A DNA stretch of 9,010 nt. Origin: CAYVCG01 sp964449985. GTDB lineage: Bacteria; Bacillota; Clostridia; Lachnospirales; WRAX01. Below the pieces are notes generated by a model, which saw only the letters and a list, made by a program, of their open reading frames with translations, searched no databases and was not told the DNA's origin. The stretch is taken from contig CAYVCG010000074.1 of the NCBI GenBank assembly GCA_964449985.1, forward strand, positions 1-9,010. The letters run 5' to 3'. The translations under genes were made by a program, and so were the position numbers. Below, in pieces: positions 1 through 6,495 of the stretch. How positions within the stretch are numbered: the first letter of the stretch is position 1; each line of letters begins with the position of its first letter.

Positions 1-15
1 CCTGCGGGGTTTCTG
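1..15 (-). terminator. Partial terminator (5' arm only) behind the first gene
   Basis: Directly 3' of the stop codon of the membrane-protein gene, these bases match the terminator arm found behind sigE (814-828) at 14 of 15 positions, including the whole CCTGCGGGGTTT core. On the minus transcript this would be the upstream arm of a rho-independent hairpin. The matching arm and U-tract lie outside the window, so this is inference from similarity. Confidence 0.5.
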
Positions 16-582
16 TTATTTATTAAGTTCCATAACCGCATCTGAGCTCATTTTTTTAAGTCTGCTGTATTCATACTCTATTTTGTGCCTTCTGCGTTCT
101 TTAAAGTATGTAGCTATGCCGTTCTTGAATGATGGCTTAGCAAACTTAACAACCCGTACGGTAAGCCTGATTCCCCAAAAAGTGAAAAAAAACATCGCCA
201 TTACAAACCTATAAAATGTGTCTTGAATCGCCACAACTAAAGTTAACCATATAAGAAGCAAGCAAAAATCAAGCACCTGCCCCATAAGGTCACGCTTTGC
301 ATCTACCCTGCGCTTAGCAATATCCAAAATCACCTTGTCTTCAAGGCAGCTATCTGTTTTAACCATTTGGTCAACGTCAATTATCCTGTTTGGGTTTAAT
401 GTTTCTCTGGGCTCAGTAAATGATAAATCCAAATTCAAAACCTCCTCCGGCTGTATAATCATGATGGCATCATTATTGATCCACGCCGCCCTTTGCTTTT
501 TAACAAGCTGATGAGCGCGCTTGCCATATGTGGAAGCCAAAACCATGCCTTTTTGATCCACAACCCTAATATTCTTTTGAAT
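16..582 (-). CDS. Two-span membrane protein with RRXRR/PLMP-like N-terminus, function unknown
   Basis: Function is unknown. From the ATT start proposed here the protein is 188 residues. Residues about 5-44 form a compact motif (IRVVDQKG, then STYGKRAHQLVKKQRAAW, then DAIMII). I recognise this from unnamed Clostridial proteins (consensus like TYPKRAKGLVKKGRAR) and it resembles the N-terminal RRXRR/PLMP segment of IscB-type proteins. An acidic linker follows, then two hydrophobic segments (about 102-119 and 124-144) and a basic tail rich in R/K (about 160-178), so it is probably an inner-membrane protein with cytoplasmic ends. No nuclease motif follows the N-terminal domain. The first canonical start is GTG at 561, but it lacks a well-placed ribosome site and would cut into the conserved motif. 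A good site at 586-594 sits 5 nt before ATT at 582. It is transcribed from its own promoter, downstream of and separate from sigE. The gene is confident; the start and role are not. Confidence 0.8.
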   Translation of the reverse strand: MQKNIRVVDQKGMVLASTYGKRAHQLVKKQRAAWINNDAIMIIQPEEVLNLDLSFTEPRETLNPNRIIDVDQMVKTDSCLEDKVILDIAKRRVDAKRDLMGQVLDFCLLLIWLTLVVAIQDTFYRFVMAMFFFTFWGIRLTVRVVKFAKPSFKNGIATYFKERRRHKIEYEYSRLKKMSSDAVMELNK

Positions 583-585
583 ATA

Positions 586-594
586 ATCACCTCT
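586..594 (-). promoter_or_regulatory. Ribosome binding site pointing to an ATT start
   Basis: The minus strand reads AGAGGTGAT here, close to the ideal AGGAGGTGAT. Five bases separate its GAGGTG core from ATT at 582-580. An in-frame stop (598-600) lies just upstream, and no ATG, GTG or TTG occurs in frame between 597 and 562. GTG at 561 is 26 nt from this site, too far for normal initiation. Confidence 0.6.
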
Positions 595-604
595 GGTTCA
601 TCTG

Positions 605-662
605 TTTTTTATTATGGGTGCCTTCCCCCGCAGTGCGTTTTTTGTTATGGGTGTCTTCCCCC
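605..662 (-). repeat. Two-unit tandem repeat in the leader of the membrane-protein gene
   Basis: A 25-base unit occurs at 605-629 and again at 638-662 (period 33) with two mismatches (611/644 and 621/654). On the transcribed strand each unit reads GGGGGAAG, then CACCCATAA, then a run of A. The repeat lies between the promoter at 674-702 and the ribosome site at 586-594, so it should be in the 5' untranslated leader. Each unit could form only a weak GGG/CCC hairpin. I recognise no riboswitch class. Confidence 0.75.
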
Positions 663-673
663 TGCTAATTAAT

Positions 674-702
674 ATTTTAACATGTTTTAATATAATTGTA
701 AA
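674..702 (-). promoter_or_regulatory. Sigma-A-type promoter for the membrane-protein gene
   Basis: On the minus strand TTTACA (702-697) and TAAAAT (679-674) are separated by exactly 17 bases, with a TG one base before the -10 (extended -10). Transcription would start near 667, giving a leader of about 85 nt. It lies downstream of the sigE terminator, so the gene has its own transcription unit. Confidence 0.65.
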
Positions 703-722
703 TCAATTATCAAGCTATTTGT

Positions 723-735
723 AAAGGCAGCCTTT
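723..735. promoter_or_regulatory. Perfect 13-bp palindrome, candidate activator site
   Basis: AAAGGC-A-GCCTTT is a perfect inverted repeat centred at 729, about 62 bases upstream of the predicted start of the minus-strand promoter at 674-702. That is a typical distance for a class I activator. No regulator can be named, and a 6-bp half-site can arise by chance. Confidence 0.3.
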
Positions 736-784
736 TGTTATCCGCAACTTGAAACATCCTTATTTCGGGCAAACATATTTTAAA

Positions 785-825
785 AGACCCCGCAAGTTCG
801 GCTTAAATCCGTTCCTGCGGGGTTT
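785..825 (-). terminator. Rho-independent terminator behind sigE
   Basis: ACCCCGCA (787-794) pairs with TGCGGGGT (816-823), enclosing an inner CGG/CCG stem with a 7-nt loop. On the minus strand the stem is followed by TCTTTTA, 20 nt past the sigE stop. The plus strand has a better T-run (823-827), so it may work in both directions. Confidence 0.8.
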
Positions 826-843
826 TTGTTAATAATCTGTAAT

Positions 844-1578
844 TTATACCATTCTGCTTATTTCTTTTTTTAGCCGGCAAATAATTTTCTTTTCCAGCCG
901 TGATATGTATGATTGGGATATACCAAGCAAGTCTGCAACTTCCTTTTGGGTTTTTTCATTGCCGCTTCCGTTAAGCCCAAACCTAAGCTCAACAATTCTC
1001 TTTTCTCTCAGACTAAGTTTGTTTAATGCAATCTGCAATAAATCCTTATCCACCTCGTCTTCAATATCCCTATAGATAATATCAACTTCCGTGCCCAAAA
1101 TATCCGAAAGTAAAAGCTCATTACCCTCCCAATCAACGTTTAACGGTTCATCGATAGATACCTCAGTCTTTATTCTCGTATTTCTGCGCAAATACATCAA
1201 TATCTCGTTTTCGATACATCTTGATGCATATGTGGCAAGTTTTATTTTTTTGTCCGTTTTAAATGTGTTGATTGCTTTGATAAGGCCGATTGTGCCTATA
1301 GATATCAAATCCTCAACGTTTATGCCCGTATTTTCAAACTTTCTCGCGATATAAACAACAAGCCGCAAATTTCTTTCAATCAAAACTGATTTTACATAAA
1401 CATCATCCTCGCCACCAAGACGGTCTAGTAAATCGGCCTCTTCATCAGCTTTAAGCGGCATAGGAAGCACTTCGCTTCCTCCAATATAGTAAATAGTATC
1501 TTCATCCTTACTGATACGTATAATAAGTTTATTAATCAATGATTTAATCCTAAAGTAAAGATTTTCAAGCGCGCCCAA
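844..1578 (-). CDS. sigE: RNA polymerase sporulation sigma factor sigma-E (pro-sigma-E)
   Basis: This is the early mother-cell sigma factor of sporulation, 244 residues, about the usual family length. It is made as an inactive precursor. The hydrophobic/basic first ~30 residues form the pro-sequence, ending at the conserved YYIGGSE stretch (residues 30-36) where the SpoIIGA protease cuts. Region 2 spans about 65-135 and contains the near-invariant IERNLRLVVYIARKFENTG, DLISIGTIGLIKA and ATYASRCIENEILMYLRR blocks. Region 4 (about 185-240) ends in a helix-turn-helix with KTQKEVADLLGISQSYISRLEK. The usual LPPPL after the cleavage region is LPMPL here. ATG at 1578 is preceded by GGGAGG with 7-nt spacing. 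It lies 84 nt downstream of spoIIGA on the same strand, so the protease and its substrate are co-transcribed. A weak 6-bp hairpin (1610-1626) lies in the gap. Unlike in Bacillus and Clostridium, sigG does not follow. Confidence 0.97.
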   Translation of the reverse strand: MGALENLYFRIKSLINKLIIRISKDEDTIYYIGGSEVLPMPLKADEEADLLDRLGGEDDVYVKSVLIERNLRLVVYIARKFENTGINVEDLISIGTIGLIKAINTFKTDKKIKLATYASRCIENEILMYLRRNTRIKTEVSIDEPLNVDWEGNELLLSDILGTEVDIIYRDIEDEVDKDLLQIALNKLSLREKRIVELRFGLNGSGNEKTQKEVADLLGISQSYISRLEKKIICRLKKEISRMV

Positions 1579-1662
1579 TTTATAAACCTCCCATAAAACA
1601 TATTATGCAACCGCTAATTAAGCAGTCATTAAAAACCTATTTGATACTTATTCAGCAGTTAT

Positions 1663-2562
1663 TTATTTGCACAACGCAGGATTAAGTAAAGCCTGATATG
1701 TATTCTCCTTTGTAAGCTTTAGGTTATAAATCCCGATGACAACATCACTAATAATGACATTATCTCCATCTGTAGTAAGCTCAACTCTGTCCGGCTTAAA
1801 GCCTATGAGCATTCCGTTTTTTTTGCCAAGGCTGGAAAACGGAATCATGCGTATTCTCCCTGCAAATGGAGTGTTTAAAACGCTGGATAAAACACGCTCC
1901 AAGTCGTCCTCTTTCTGCTCATAAAACAACAGCCTGACACTGTCCGGCAAGATGCTTTTAATGCTTTCATATTCTGCAATAATTACGGGTTCGTTTGATA
2001 TAGGATCATATAGTGTGTTGCCGGTGTCCACAAGGGCTTCTATAGATGCGAAGCTTTCTTGAAAAAATATCCTGATGGAATAAAACTGCTGCTTTTTGAT
2101 TGCAAGTTTTCTTCCTACATGTATAAACAGCTTAATAAGTATGTATGAAAAGCACACCGAGGAAATCAATACTTTAACGGAAAAATTTCTAACGGTAAAG
2201 CTAATGAAATTTCCGATTGTGCTGCCGATATTTGTCATATAAAACAAAGCAATGCCTGCCCCTCCGACAGCAAAAGCACTAATATGAGCGATAATTATGT
2301 ATTTAAGCATTTCCTTAATTGATTTTGGCAAGAATGTTATGTATAGGCCCAGCATGAGTATTATAACAGCAGATAATATGTTCATTAAAGCAAACAACGG
2401 GGGAATAAACATCATGACACAGTAAACTAATGCGCTCACCAATGCCCCGAAAAACATCCGAAGCCATGATACTTTCTTTTTGCATAGCTTAGCTGTTATC
2501 CAAAATATAAAGTAATCCATAACCAAGTTGATAAGAAAAACAATATCCGCATAAACTTCCAT
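1663..2562 (-). CDS. spoIIGA: Sigma-E processing peptidase SpoIIGA
   Basis: Membrane-embedded aspartic protease that removes the pro-sequence of sigma-E at the sporulation septum after a forespore signal (SpoIIR in the known pathway). The N-terminal half carries about five hydrophobic segments (first near the MEVYADIVFLINL start, then around 36-57, 60-80, 88-110 and 131-150). The C-terminal half is the soluble protease domain with the active-site motif ALVDTGNTLYDP, in which the Asp of DTGN corresponds to catalytic D183 of B. subtilis. The family-typical IPFSSLGKKNGML follows. An ATG two codons upstream (2568) gives 301 residues. I prefer ATG at 2562 because AAGGA lies 6 nt before it and the known family start aligns there (299 residues). 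Transcription probably starts from the long-spacer promoter at 2601-2633. It is followed by sigE, its substrate. Confidence 0.96.
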   Translation of the reverse strand: MEVYADIVFLINLVMDYFIFWITAKLCKKKVSWLRMFFGALVSALVYCVMMFIPPLFALMNILSAVIILMLGLYITFLPKSIKEMLKYIIIAHISAFAVGGAGIALFYMTNIGSTIGNFISFTVRNFSVKVLISSVCFSYILIKLFIHVGRKLAIKKQQFYSIRIFFQESFASIEALVDTGNTLYDPISNEPVIIAEYESIKSILPDSVRLLFYEQKEDDLERVLSSVLNTPFAGRIRMIPFSSLGKKNGMLIGFKPDRVELTTDGDNVIISDVVIGIYNLKLTKENTYQALLNPALCK

Positions 2563-2600
2563 TTGCATTCCTTATCCCCCTCGTATAAAAGCATGATACA

Positions 2601-2633
2601 ATTATATAAAACCAAACCTTAAAAATTTGTAAA
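2601..2633 (-). promoter_or_regulatory. Long-spacer promoter of spoIIGA, possibly Spo0A-activated
   Basis: On the minus strand a perfect TATAAT (2606-2601) is preceded by TTTACA (2633-2628) at 21 bases, longer than the normal 17. No good hexamer exists at 16-18 bases. B. subtilis spoIIG has a similarly over-long spacer (22 bp), overcome by Spo0A~P. An exact tandem octamer AAATTTGT (plus strand, 2623-2630 and 2631-2638) overlaps the -35. It matches the Spo0A box TTTGTCGAA only partly, so the Spo0A assignment is inference. Confidence 0.5.
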
Positions 2634-2669
2634 TTTGTCTGCTTTACTATAAAAATAATATGACACCAA

Positions 2670-2686
2670 CCGCCAAAGTTTTGCGG
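2670..2686. promoter_or_regulatory. 17-bp inverted repeat between two divergent promoters
   Basis: CCGC-C-AAA-G-TTT-T-GCGG is a palindrome with one mismatched pair, centred at 2678. It sits between the spoIIGA -35 (2633) and the radical SAM gene -35 (2708). It is a candidate shared operator. I do not recognise it as a known regulator's site. Confidence 0.35.
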
Positions 2687-2707
2687 CAATACAAAAAAGC
2701 AATATTG

Positions 2708-2736
2708 TTGTTTTTTAAATCTTTACGTGATATAAT
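2708..2736 (+). promoter_or_regulatory. Promoter of the radical SAM operon
   Basis: TATAAT (2731-2736) is a perfect -10 with an upstream TG one base before it (extended -10). TTGTTT (2708-2713) lies 17 bases away as a weak -35. The predicted start near 2743 gives a short leader of about 35 nt before the GGAGGAG ribosome site (2766-2772). Confidence 0.65.
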
Positions 2737-2777
2737 CAAGCGTACAACCAGCAAACGCTAATTTTGGAGGAGCACTG

Positions 2778-4649
2778 ATGACAAGCTTGAAAAATAAATA
2801 TGAAAACGAAATTCCCATGCCGCAACAATTGCTTCTGAAGGTTTCAAAGCCTGCAAGATATATAGGCAAAGAAATCAATATGGTAAAAAAGGATTTAAAC
2901 AATATAGATATACGGTTTGCGTTTTGTTTTCCGGATGTTTATGAAATCGGTATGAGCCATTTGGGGCTTCAAATACTGTATTATTTTTTGAACAGGCGAG
3001 AAGATTGCTATTGCGAACGCGTCTTTGCGCCTTGGGCAGATATGGAAAGTATAATGAGGGAAAACAGCTATGCCCTATTTTCTCTCGAAACATACACCGC
3101 CGTCAACAAATTCGATTTTGTCGGGTTTACTTTACAATACGAAATGAGCTATACAAACATCGTAAACATGCTTGATCTTTCCGGCATACCGATATTTTCC
3201 GCAGACAGGGATGAAAAATCCCCTATCATCTGTGCCGGAGGGCCTTGTGCATTTAATCCAGAACCGCTTGCCGATATAGTTGACTTTTTTTATATAGGAG
3301 AAGGGGAATCAAGCTTAGACCAGATATTGGATATTTACAAGCAAAATAAAAACAATGGTGGCTCTAAAGAGGATTTTCTTTTAAAACTGCTTAGTGTGGA
3401 AGGCGTTTATGTACCGAAGTATTATGATGTAGAATACAATGACGACGGAACGATTAAATCATTTAATGCGAATAACGATAAGGCTCCAAGCGCCATTAAA
3501 AAAGTCATAGTAAATGACATGACGGAATCGTTTTACCCAGATAAACAGCTCGTTCCTCTTATGGAAACCGTCCATGACAGGGTTACGCTAGAGGTATTCC
3601 GCGGTTGTATGCGCGGTTGCCGTTTCTGCCAAGCAGGGTTTGTATACCGGCCTATCCGTGAGAAAAAGAAAGAACGTTTATTAGAGCAGGCAAAACTGCT
3701 TGTCGAAAATTCCGGTCATGAAGAGATTTCCCTCGTTTCCCTAAGCACCGGGGATTATTCTGATTTTCAGGCGCTTTCCGAAACAATCGTAGATAACTTC
3801 AGCGCGCAACGCGTTAATTTGTCTCTTCCGTCATTAAGGATAGATGCATTTAACTTGCAATTGATGCAGAAAGTTCAGGAAGTTCGCAAATCCAGCCTGA
3901 CATTCGCCCCAGAAGCCGGAAGCCAACGTTTAAGGGATGTTATAAATAAAAATATTAGCGAAGATGAAATATTAAATGGCTGCAAGCTTGCCTTTGAAGG
4001 TGGATGGGATAGAGTTAAGCTTTATTTTATGACCGGTCTGCCTACTGAAACCAATGAGGATTTGGAAGCGATCGGCCAAATGGGTGAAAAAATCATAAGC
4101 AAGTATTATGAACTACCCAGAGAAAAAAGGCCGCGTCCACCGAGCATTGTTTTAAGCTCGTCGTGTTTTGTGCCTAAACCGTTTACGCCATTTCAATGGG
4201 CTGCTCAAAACAGCAGGGAGCAGTTTATAGAAAAGCATAGAATTATTAAATCAAGCATTAAAAGCAAACAAATAAAATATAACCACCATGATGCCAACAC
4301 AAGTGTTTTGGAAGGCTTAATAGCAAGAGGAGACAGAAAAATAGGAAAAGTGATCGTTAGAGCGTGGGAACTTGGCGCTAGATTTGATGGATGGACAGAG
4401 TTTTTTAATTTTGATACATGGTTAAAAGCTTTGGAGCAATGCGGTATAGATTTAAACTTCTATACGCAAAGAGAACGTAGTTTTGATGAAATTTTGCCAT
4501 GGGATCATATTTCACCCGGCATAACAAAACAGTTTTTGATTAATGAAGCAAATAAAGCTTTAAATTCTGAAACTACAGCTGATTGCAGATCGTTTTGCTC
4601 GGGCTGCGGTGCGTCTGCTTTTGGTGGAGGTGTTTGCATTGAGAAATAA
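2778..4649 (+). CDS. B12-binding-domain-like radical SAM protein (TIGR03960 family)
   Basis: A 623-residue radical SAM protein of unknown reaction. The N-terminal part (about 40-190) has the Rossmann-like fold of B12-binding radical SAM enzymes (AFCFPDVYEIGMSHLGLQ, ICAGGPCAFNPEP, FFYIGEGE), although I see no clear cobalamin-ligating His motif. The radical SAM core begins at EVFRGCMRGCRFCQAGFVYRP, with C277, C281 and C284 forming the CxxxCxxC that binds the catalytic 4Fe-4S cluster. The stretches LSTGDYSDF, SLPSLRID and FAPEAGSQRLRDVINK belong to the core barrel. The last 25 residues hold a second cysteine set (C603, C607, C610, C620: CxxxCxxC-x9-C) that could bind an auxiliary cluster. GGAGGAG lies 5 nt before ATG. 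The family is usually adjacent or fused to the DUF2344 protein that follows here, and often near RNase G, suggesting a link to RNA or ribosome modification. That link is inference. Confidence 0.93.
   Translation: MTSLKNKYENEIPMPQQLLLKVSKPARYIGKEINMVKKDLNNIDIRFAFCFPDVYEIGMSHLGLQILYYFLNRREDCYCERVFAPWADMESIMRENSYALFSLETYTAVNKFDFVGFTLQYEMSYTNIVNMLDLSGIPIFSADRDEKSPIICAGGPCAFNPEPLADIVDFFYIGEGESSLDQILDIYKQNKNNGGSKEDFLLKLLSVEGVYVPKYYDVEYNDDGTIKSFNANNDKAPSAIKKVIVNDMTESFYPDKQLVPLMETVHDRVTLEVFRGCMRGCRFCQAGFVYRPIREKKKERLLEQAKLLVENSGHEEISLVSLSTGDYSDFQALSETIVDNFSAQRVNLSLPSLRIDAFNLQLMQKVQEVRKSSLTFAPEAGSQRLRDVINKNISEDEILNGCKLAFEGGWDRVKLYFMTGLPTETNEDLEAIGQMGEKIISKYYELPREKRPRPPSIVLSSSCFVPKPFTPFQWAAQNSREQFIEKHRIIKSSIKSKQIKYNHHDANTSVLEGLIARGDRKIGKVIVRAWELGARFDGWTEFFNFDTWLKALEQCGIDLNFYTQRERSFDEILPWDHISPGITKQFLINEANKALNSETTADCRSFCSGCGASAFGGGVCIEK
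4626..4632 (+). promoter_or_regulatory. Ribosome binding site that fixes a TTG start
   Basis: GGAGGTG lies inside the end of the radical SAM gene, six bases before TTG at 4639. It favours that start over the in-frame GTG codons at 4609, 4624 and 4630. Confidence 0.7.
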
Positions 4650-5307
4650 ATACAGGCTGACTTTTACTAAAATGGGAGCAGTACGTTTCCTTGGGCATCT
4701 AGATTTATTAAATATGTTCCAGCGCTCCATAAAAAGAGCAGGTCTTCCGATTTCATACTCAAATGGCTTTAACCCACACCAGCAGATGAGTTTTGCCTTG
4801 CCCTTGCCTCTTGGAGTAGAAGGCCTAAATGAATATATAGATATTGAGCTTGATGAAAAACTTGAAACCCAAACTATAATAAATAAACTAAACGAAAAAC
4901 TGCCGGACGGTATACAAATAACATCCACCGTATTGCTTTTCGAGAACGAAAAAAGCGGCGCCGCATTAGTTAATAAAGCAATTTATTTAGCGACACTTCC
5001 GATTAACGACACTATTAAAAACAGTCTTGACGAAATTATAGCTAAAATATTAGAAGCAGATGAAATAACCGTTACGAAAAAAACAAAAAGCGGCTTGTCC
5101 GAAGTCGATATCCGGCAAGACATCTTTGATGTTAAAAATAAATCAGATGACGAGAATATAACCATAGAGATGACATTATCAGCCGGAAGCATGAAAAACC
5201 TTAAAGCCGATGTCGTTATAGAATATATTTACAAAACCTTATGCATAGAATACGAACCTGCTGCTATAAAATACGTTCGTGAAAAACTAATTTTAGGGGC
5301 AAATTGA
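4639..5307 (+). CDS. Radical SAM-linked protein (TIGR03936 / DUF2344)
   Basis: A 222-residue soluble protein that is the standard partner of TIGR03960 radical SAM enzymes and is fused to them in other bacteria. Its biochemical role is unknown. The conserved N-terminal block is clear: YRLTFTKMGAVRFLGHLDL (5-23), QRSIKRAGLPISYSNGFNPHQQMSFALPLPLGVEG (about 28-62), then EYIDIEL. The C-terminal half is less conserved, with the KTKSGLSEVDIRQDI stretch typical of the family. I place the start at TTG 4639 because GGAGGTG is 6 nt upstream and the conserved block starts right after. GTG at 4609 would add ten residues. The gene overlaps the stop of the radical SAM gene by 11 nt, so translation is probably coupled and the two proteins made in step. 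Confidence 0.9.
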   Translation: MRNKYRLTFTKMGAVRFLGHLDLLNMFQRSIKRAGLPISYSNGFNPHQQMSFALPLPLGVEGLNEYIDIELDEKLETQTIINKLNEKLPDGIQITSTVLLFENEKSGAALVNKAIYLATLPINDTIKNSLDEIIAKILEADEITVTKKTKSGLSEVDIRQDIFDVKNKSDDENITIEMTLSAGSMKNLKADVVIEYIYKTLCIEYEPAAIKYVREKLILGAN

Positions 5308-5311
5308 AATA

Positions 5312-6481
5312 ATGAATAAAATAATAATTGATTGTTCTCCTGATTCAATAAAAACAGCCGTGATAGATGGAAAAGGTCTTGTGGAATACATAACAGATAG
5401 CAAGACTGGCGGCTCCATAGTAGGTAATATTTACGCCGGGATCGTCAAAAACATCTTGACTAATCAGTTCGCTTTTGTTGACATTGGTCAAGGCAGAAAC
5501 GGTTTTTTGTTTTTGAGCGATAAAAAGGAAGCCCATCTTTATTCTCATGACAAAAAGTTGCTAATTAAAAAAGGTGACACTATACTTGTCCAGGCTGTTA
5601 AAGACGAATACTGCGAAAAAGGCTCTTATCTAACGACGCAGCTTTCGCTTTCCGGCAGGTATTGCATCTTGATTAAGACAGGGCTTGAAGGAAGCAACGT
5701 TGCTATATCAAAAAAGATCGAAGATGATGCTGAGAAAAAAAGACTGCGCAACATAGCAGAGCAATTAATCCCTTCAGGTTATGAGCTGATCCTTCGCACA
5801 AACAGCAGCGGAAGCCTGCCAGAAATAATTGAATCAGAAATAAATGAATTATTACAAAAATTTAGCGATATAGACAGATATTGGCAGTATCAAAAGCTGC
5901 CCTGCGTCATATTTCAGGAAAAAAATGTTATAGGAAGAAACCTGAAAGACTTATTTAACGAGCAAACAGACGAGGTCGTCATAAACGATCCAGAACAGTT
6001 TGAAGAGGCAAAAAATTTCGTCAGTGCATATTTTCCTAATGCGCAGGACAGAATCAAACTGTATTCCGAACAAAAATCCATATTTGATTTCTATGACATA
6101 AATAGCCATATACGCAAAATTACCAACAAAAAGGTATGGCTAAATTCCGGCGGATTTATTATAATAGAACGAACGGAAGCGTGTTATGTTATAGATGTTA
6201 ATAGCGGGAAATTTTCCGGCAAAGGAAACCATGAAAAATCGTCATTAAAGTTGAACATTGAGGCATGCAGAGAGATTGCGCGCCAGATGCGCATTAGAAA
6301 TCTAAGCGGCATTATTATCGTAGATTTTATTGATATGAAACAGATCGAAAGTAAAAACGCTTTAATATCAGAGTTTTCAAATGAGCTTAAAAAAGACCGA
6401 ATAAGCGCCAACGTTGTCGGCATGACAAGCCTTGGCTTAATGGAGGTCACAAGAAAGAAAACAAGGGAAGCATTATATTAA
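5312..6481 (+). CDS. rng: Ribonuclease E/G family protein, lacking the C-terminal Zn-link
   Basis: An endoribonuclease of the RNase E/G family, 389 residues (E. coli RNase G is about 490), likely acting on single-stranded A/U-rich RNA or rRNA precursors. An S1-type RNA-binding domain lies at about 35-115 (GNIYAGIVKNILTNQFAFVDIG, GRNGFLFLSD). The 5'-sensor region follows, with LRTNSSGS. The DNase I-like catalytic domain carries both metal-binding aspartates: D295 in YVIDVNSGKF and D338 in IIIVDFIDM, matching D304 and D347 of E. coli RNase G. The protein ends at EVTRKKTREALY, exactly where relatives continue into the CPxCxG Zn-link and small domain. That part is absent, so dimer or tetramer formation may differ. 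ATG at 5312 is 4 nt after the previous gene; AGGGG lies 13 nt upstream, so translation is probably coupled. Confidence 0.92.
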   Translation: MNKIIIDCSPDSIKTAVIDGKGLVEYITDSKTGGSIVGNIYAGIVKNILTNQFAFVDIGQGRNGFLFLSDKKEAHLYSHDKKLLIKKGDTILVQAVKDEYCEKGSYLTTQLSLSGRYCILIKTGLEGSNVAISKKIEDDAEKKRLRNIAEQLIPSGYELILRTNSSGSLPEIIESEINELLQKFSDIDRYWQYQKLPCVIFQEKNVIGRNLKDLFNEQTDEVVINDPEQFEEAKNFVSAYFPNAQDRIKLYSEQKSIFDFYDINSHIRKITNKKVWLNSGGFIIIERTEACYVIDVNSGKFSGKGNHEKSSLKLNIEACREIARQMRIRNLSGIIIVDFIDMKQIESKNALISEFSNELKKDRISANVVGMTSLGLMEVTRKKTREALY

Positions 6482-6489
6482 TTATTTTT

Positions 6490-6495
6490 GAGGTG
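6490..6495 (+). promoter_or_regulatory. Ribosome binding site overlapping a false GTG start
   Basis: GAGGTG is six bases before TTG at 6502. The in-frame GTG at 6493 is part of this site itself, so it is unlikely to be the start codon. Confidence 0.65.

Noticed and set aside
586..600. A tiny minus-strand reading frame (ATG AAC CAG AGG TGA) ending inside the ribosome site of the first gene.
   Set aside because: Four codons with no ribosome site of its own; most likely chance.
605..665. The tandem repeat as a guanidine-II (mini-ykkC) riboswitch or a small CRISPR array.
   Set aside because: No ACGR loop motif, only two units, and an 8-base gap; neither class fits.
1610..1626. Hairpin between spoIIGA and sigE as a terminator.
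   Set aside because: A 6-bp stem with a wobble pair and no U-run; at most a weak RNA structure.
2693..2716. A6/T6 inverted repeat over the -35 of the radical SAM gene.
   Set aside because: Made of A and T runs with a bulge; expected by chance in low-GC intergenic DNA.
4560..4928. Minus-strand reading frame of 122 codons.
   Set aside because: Antisense of the conserved radical SAM end and DUF2344 start; Ser-rich, low-complexity shadow.
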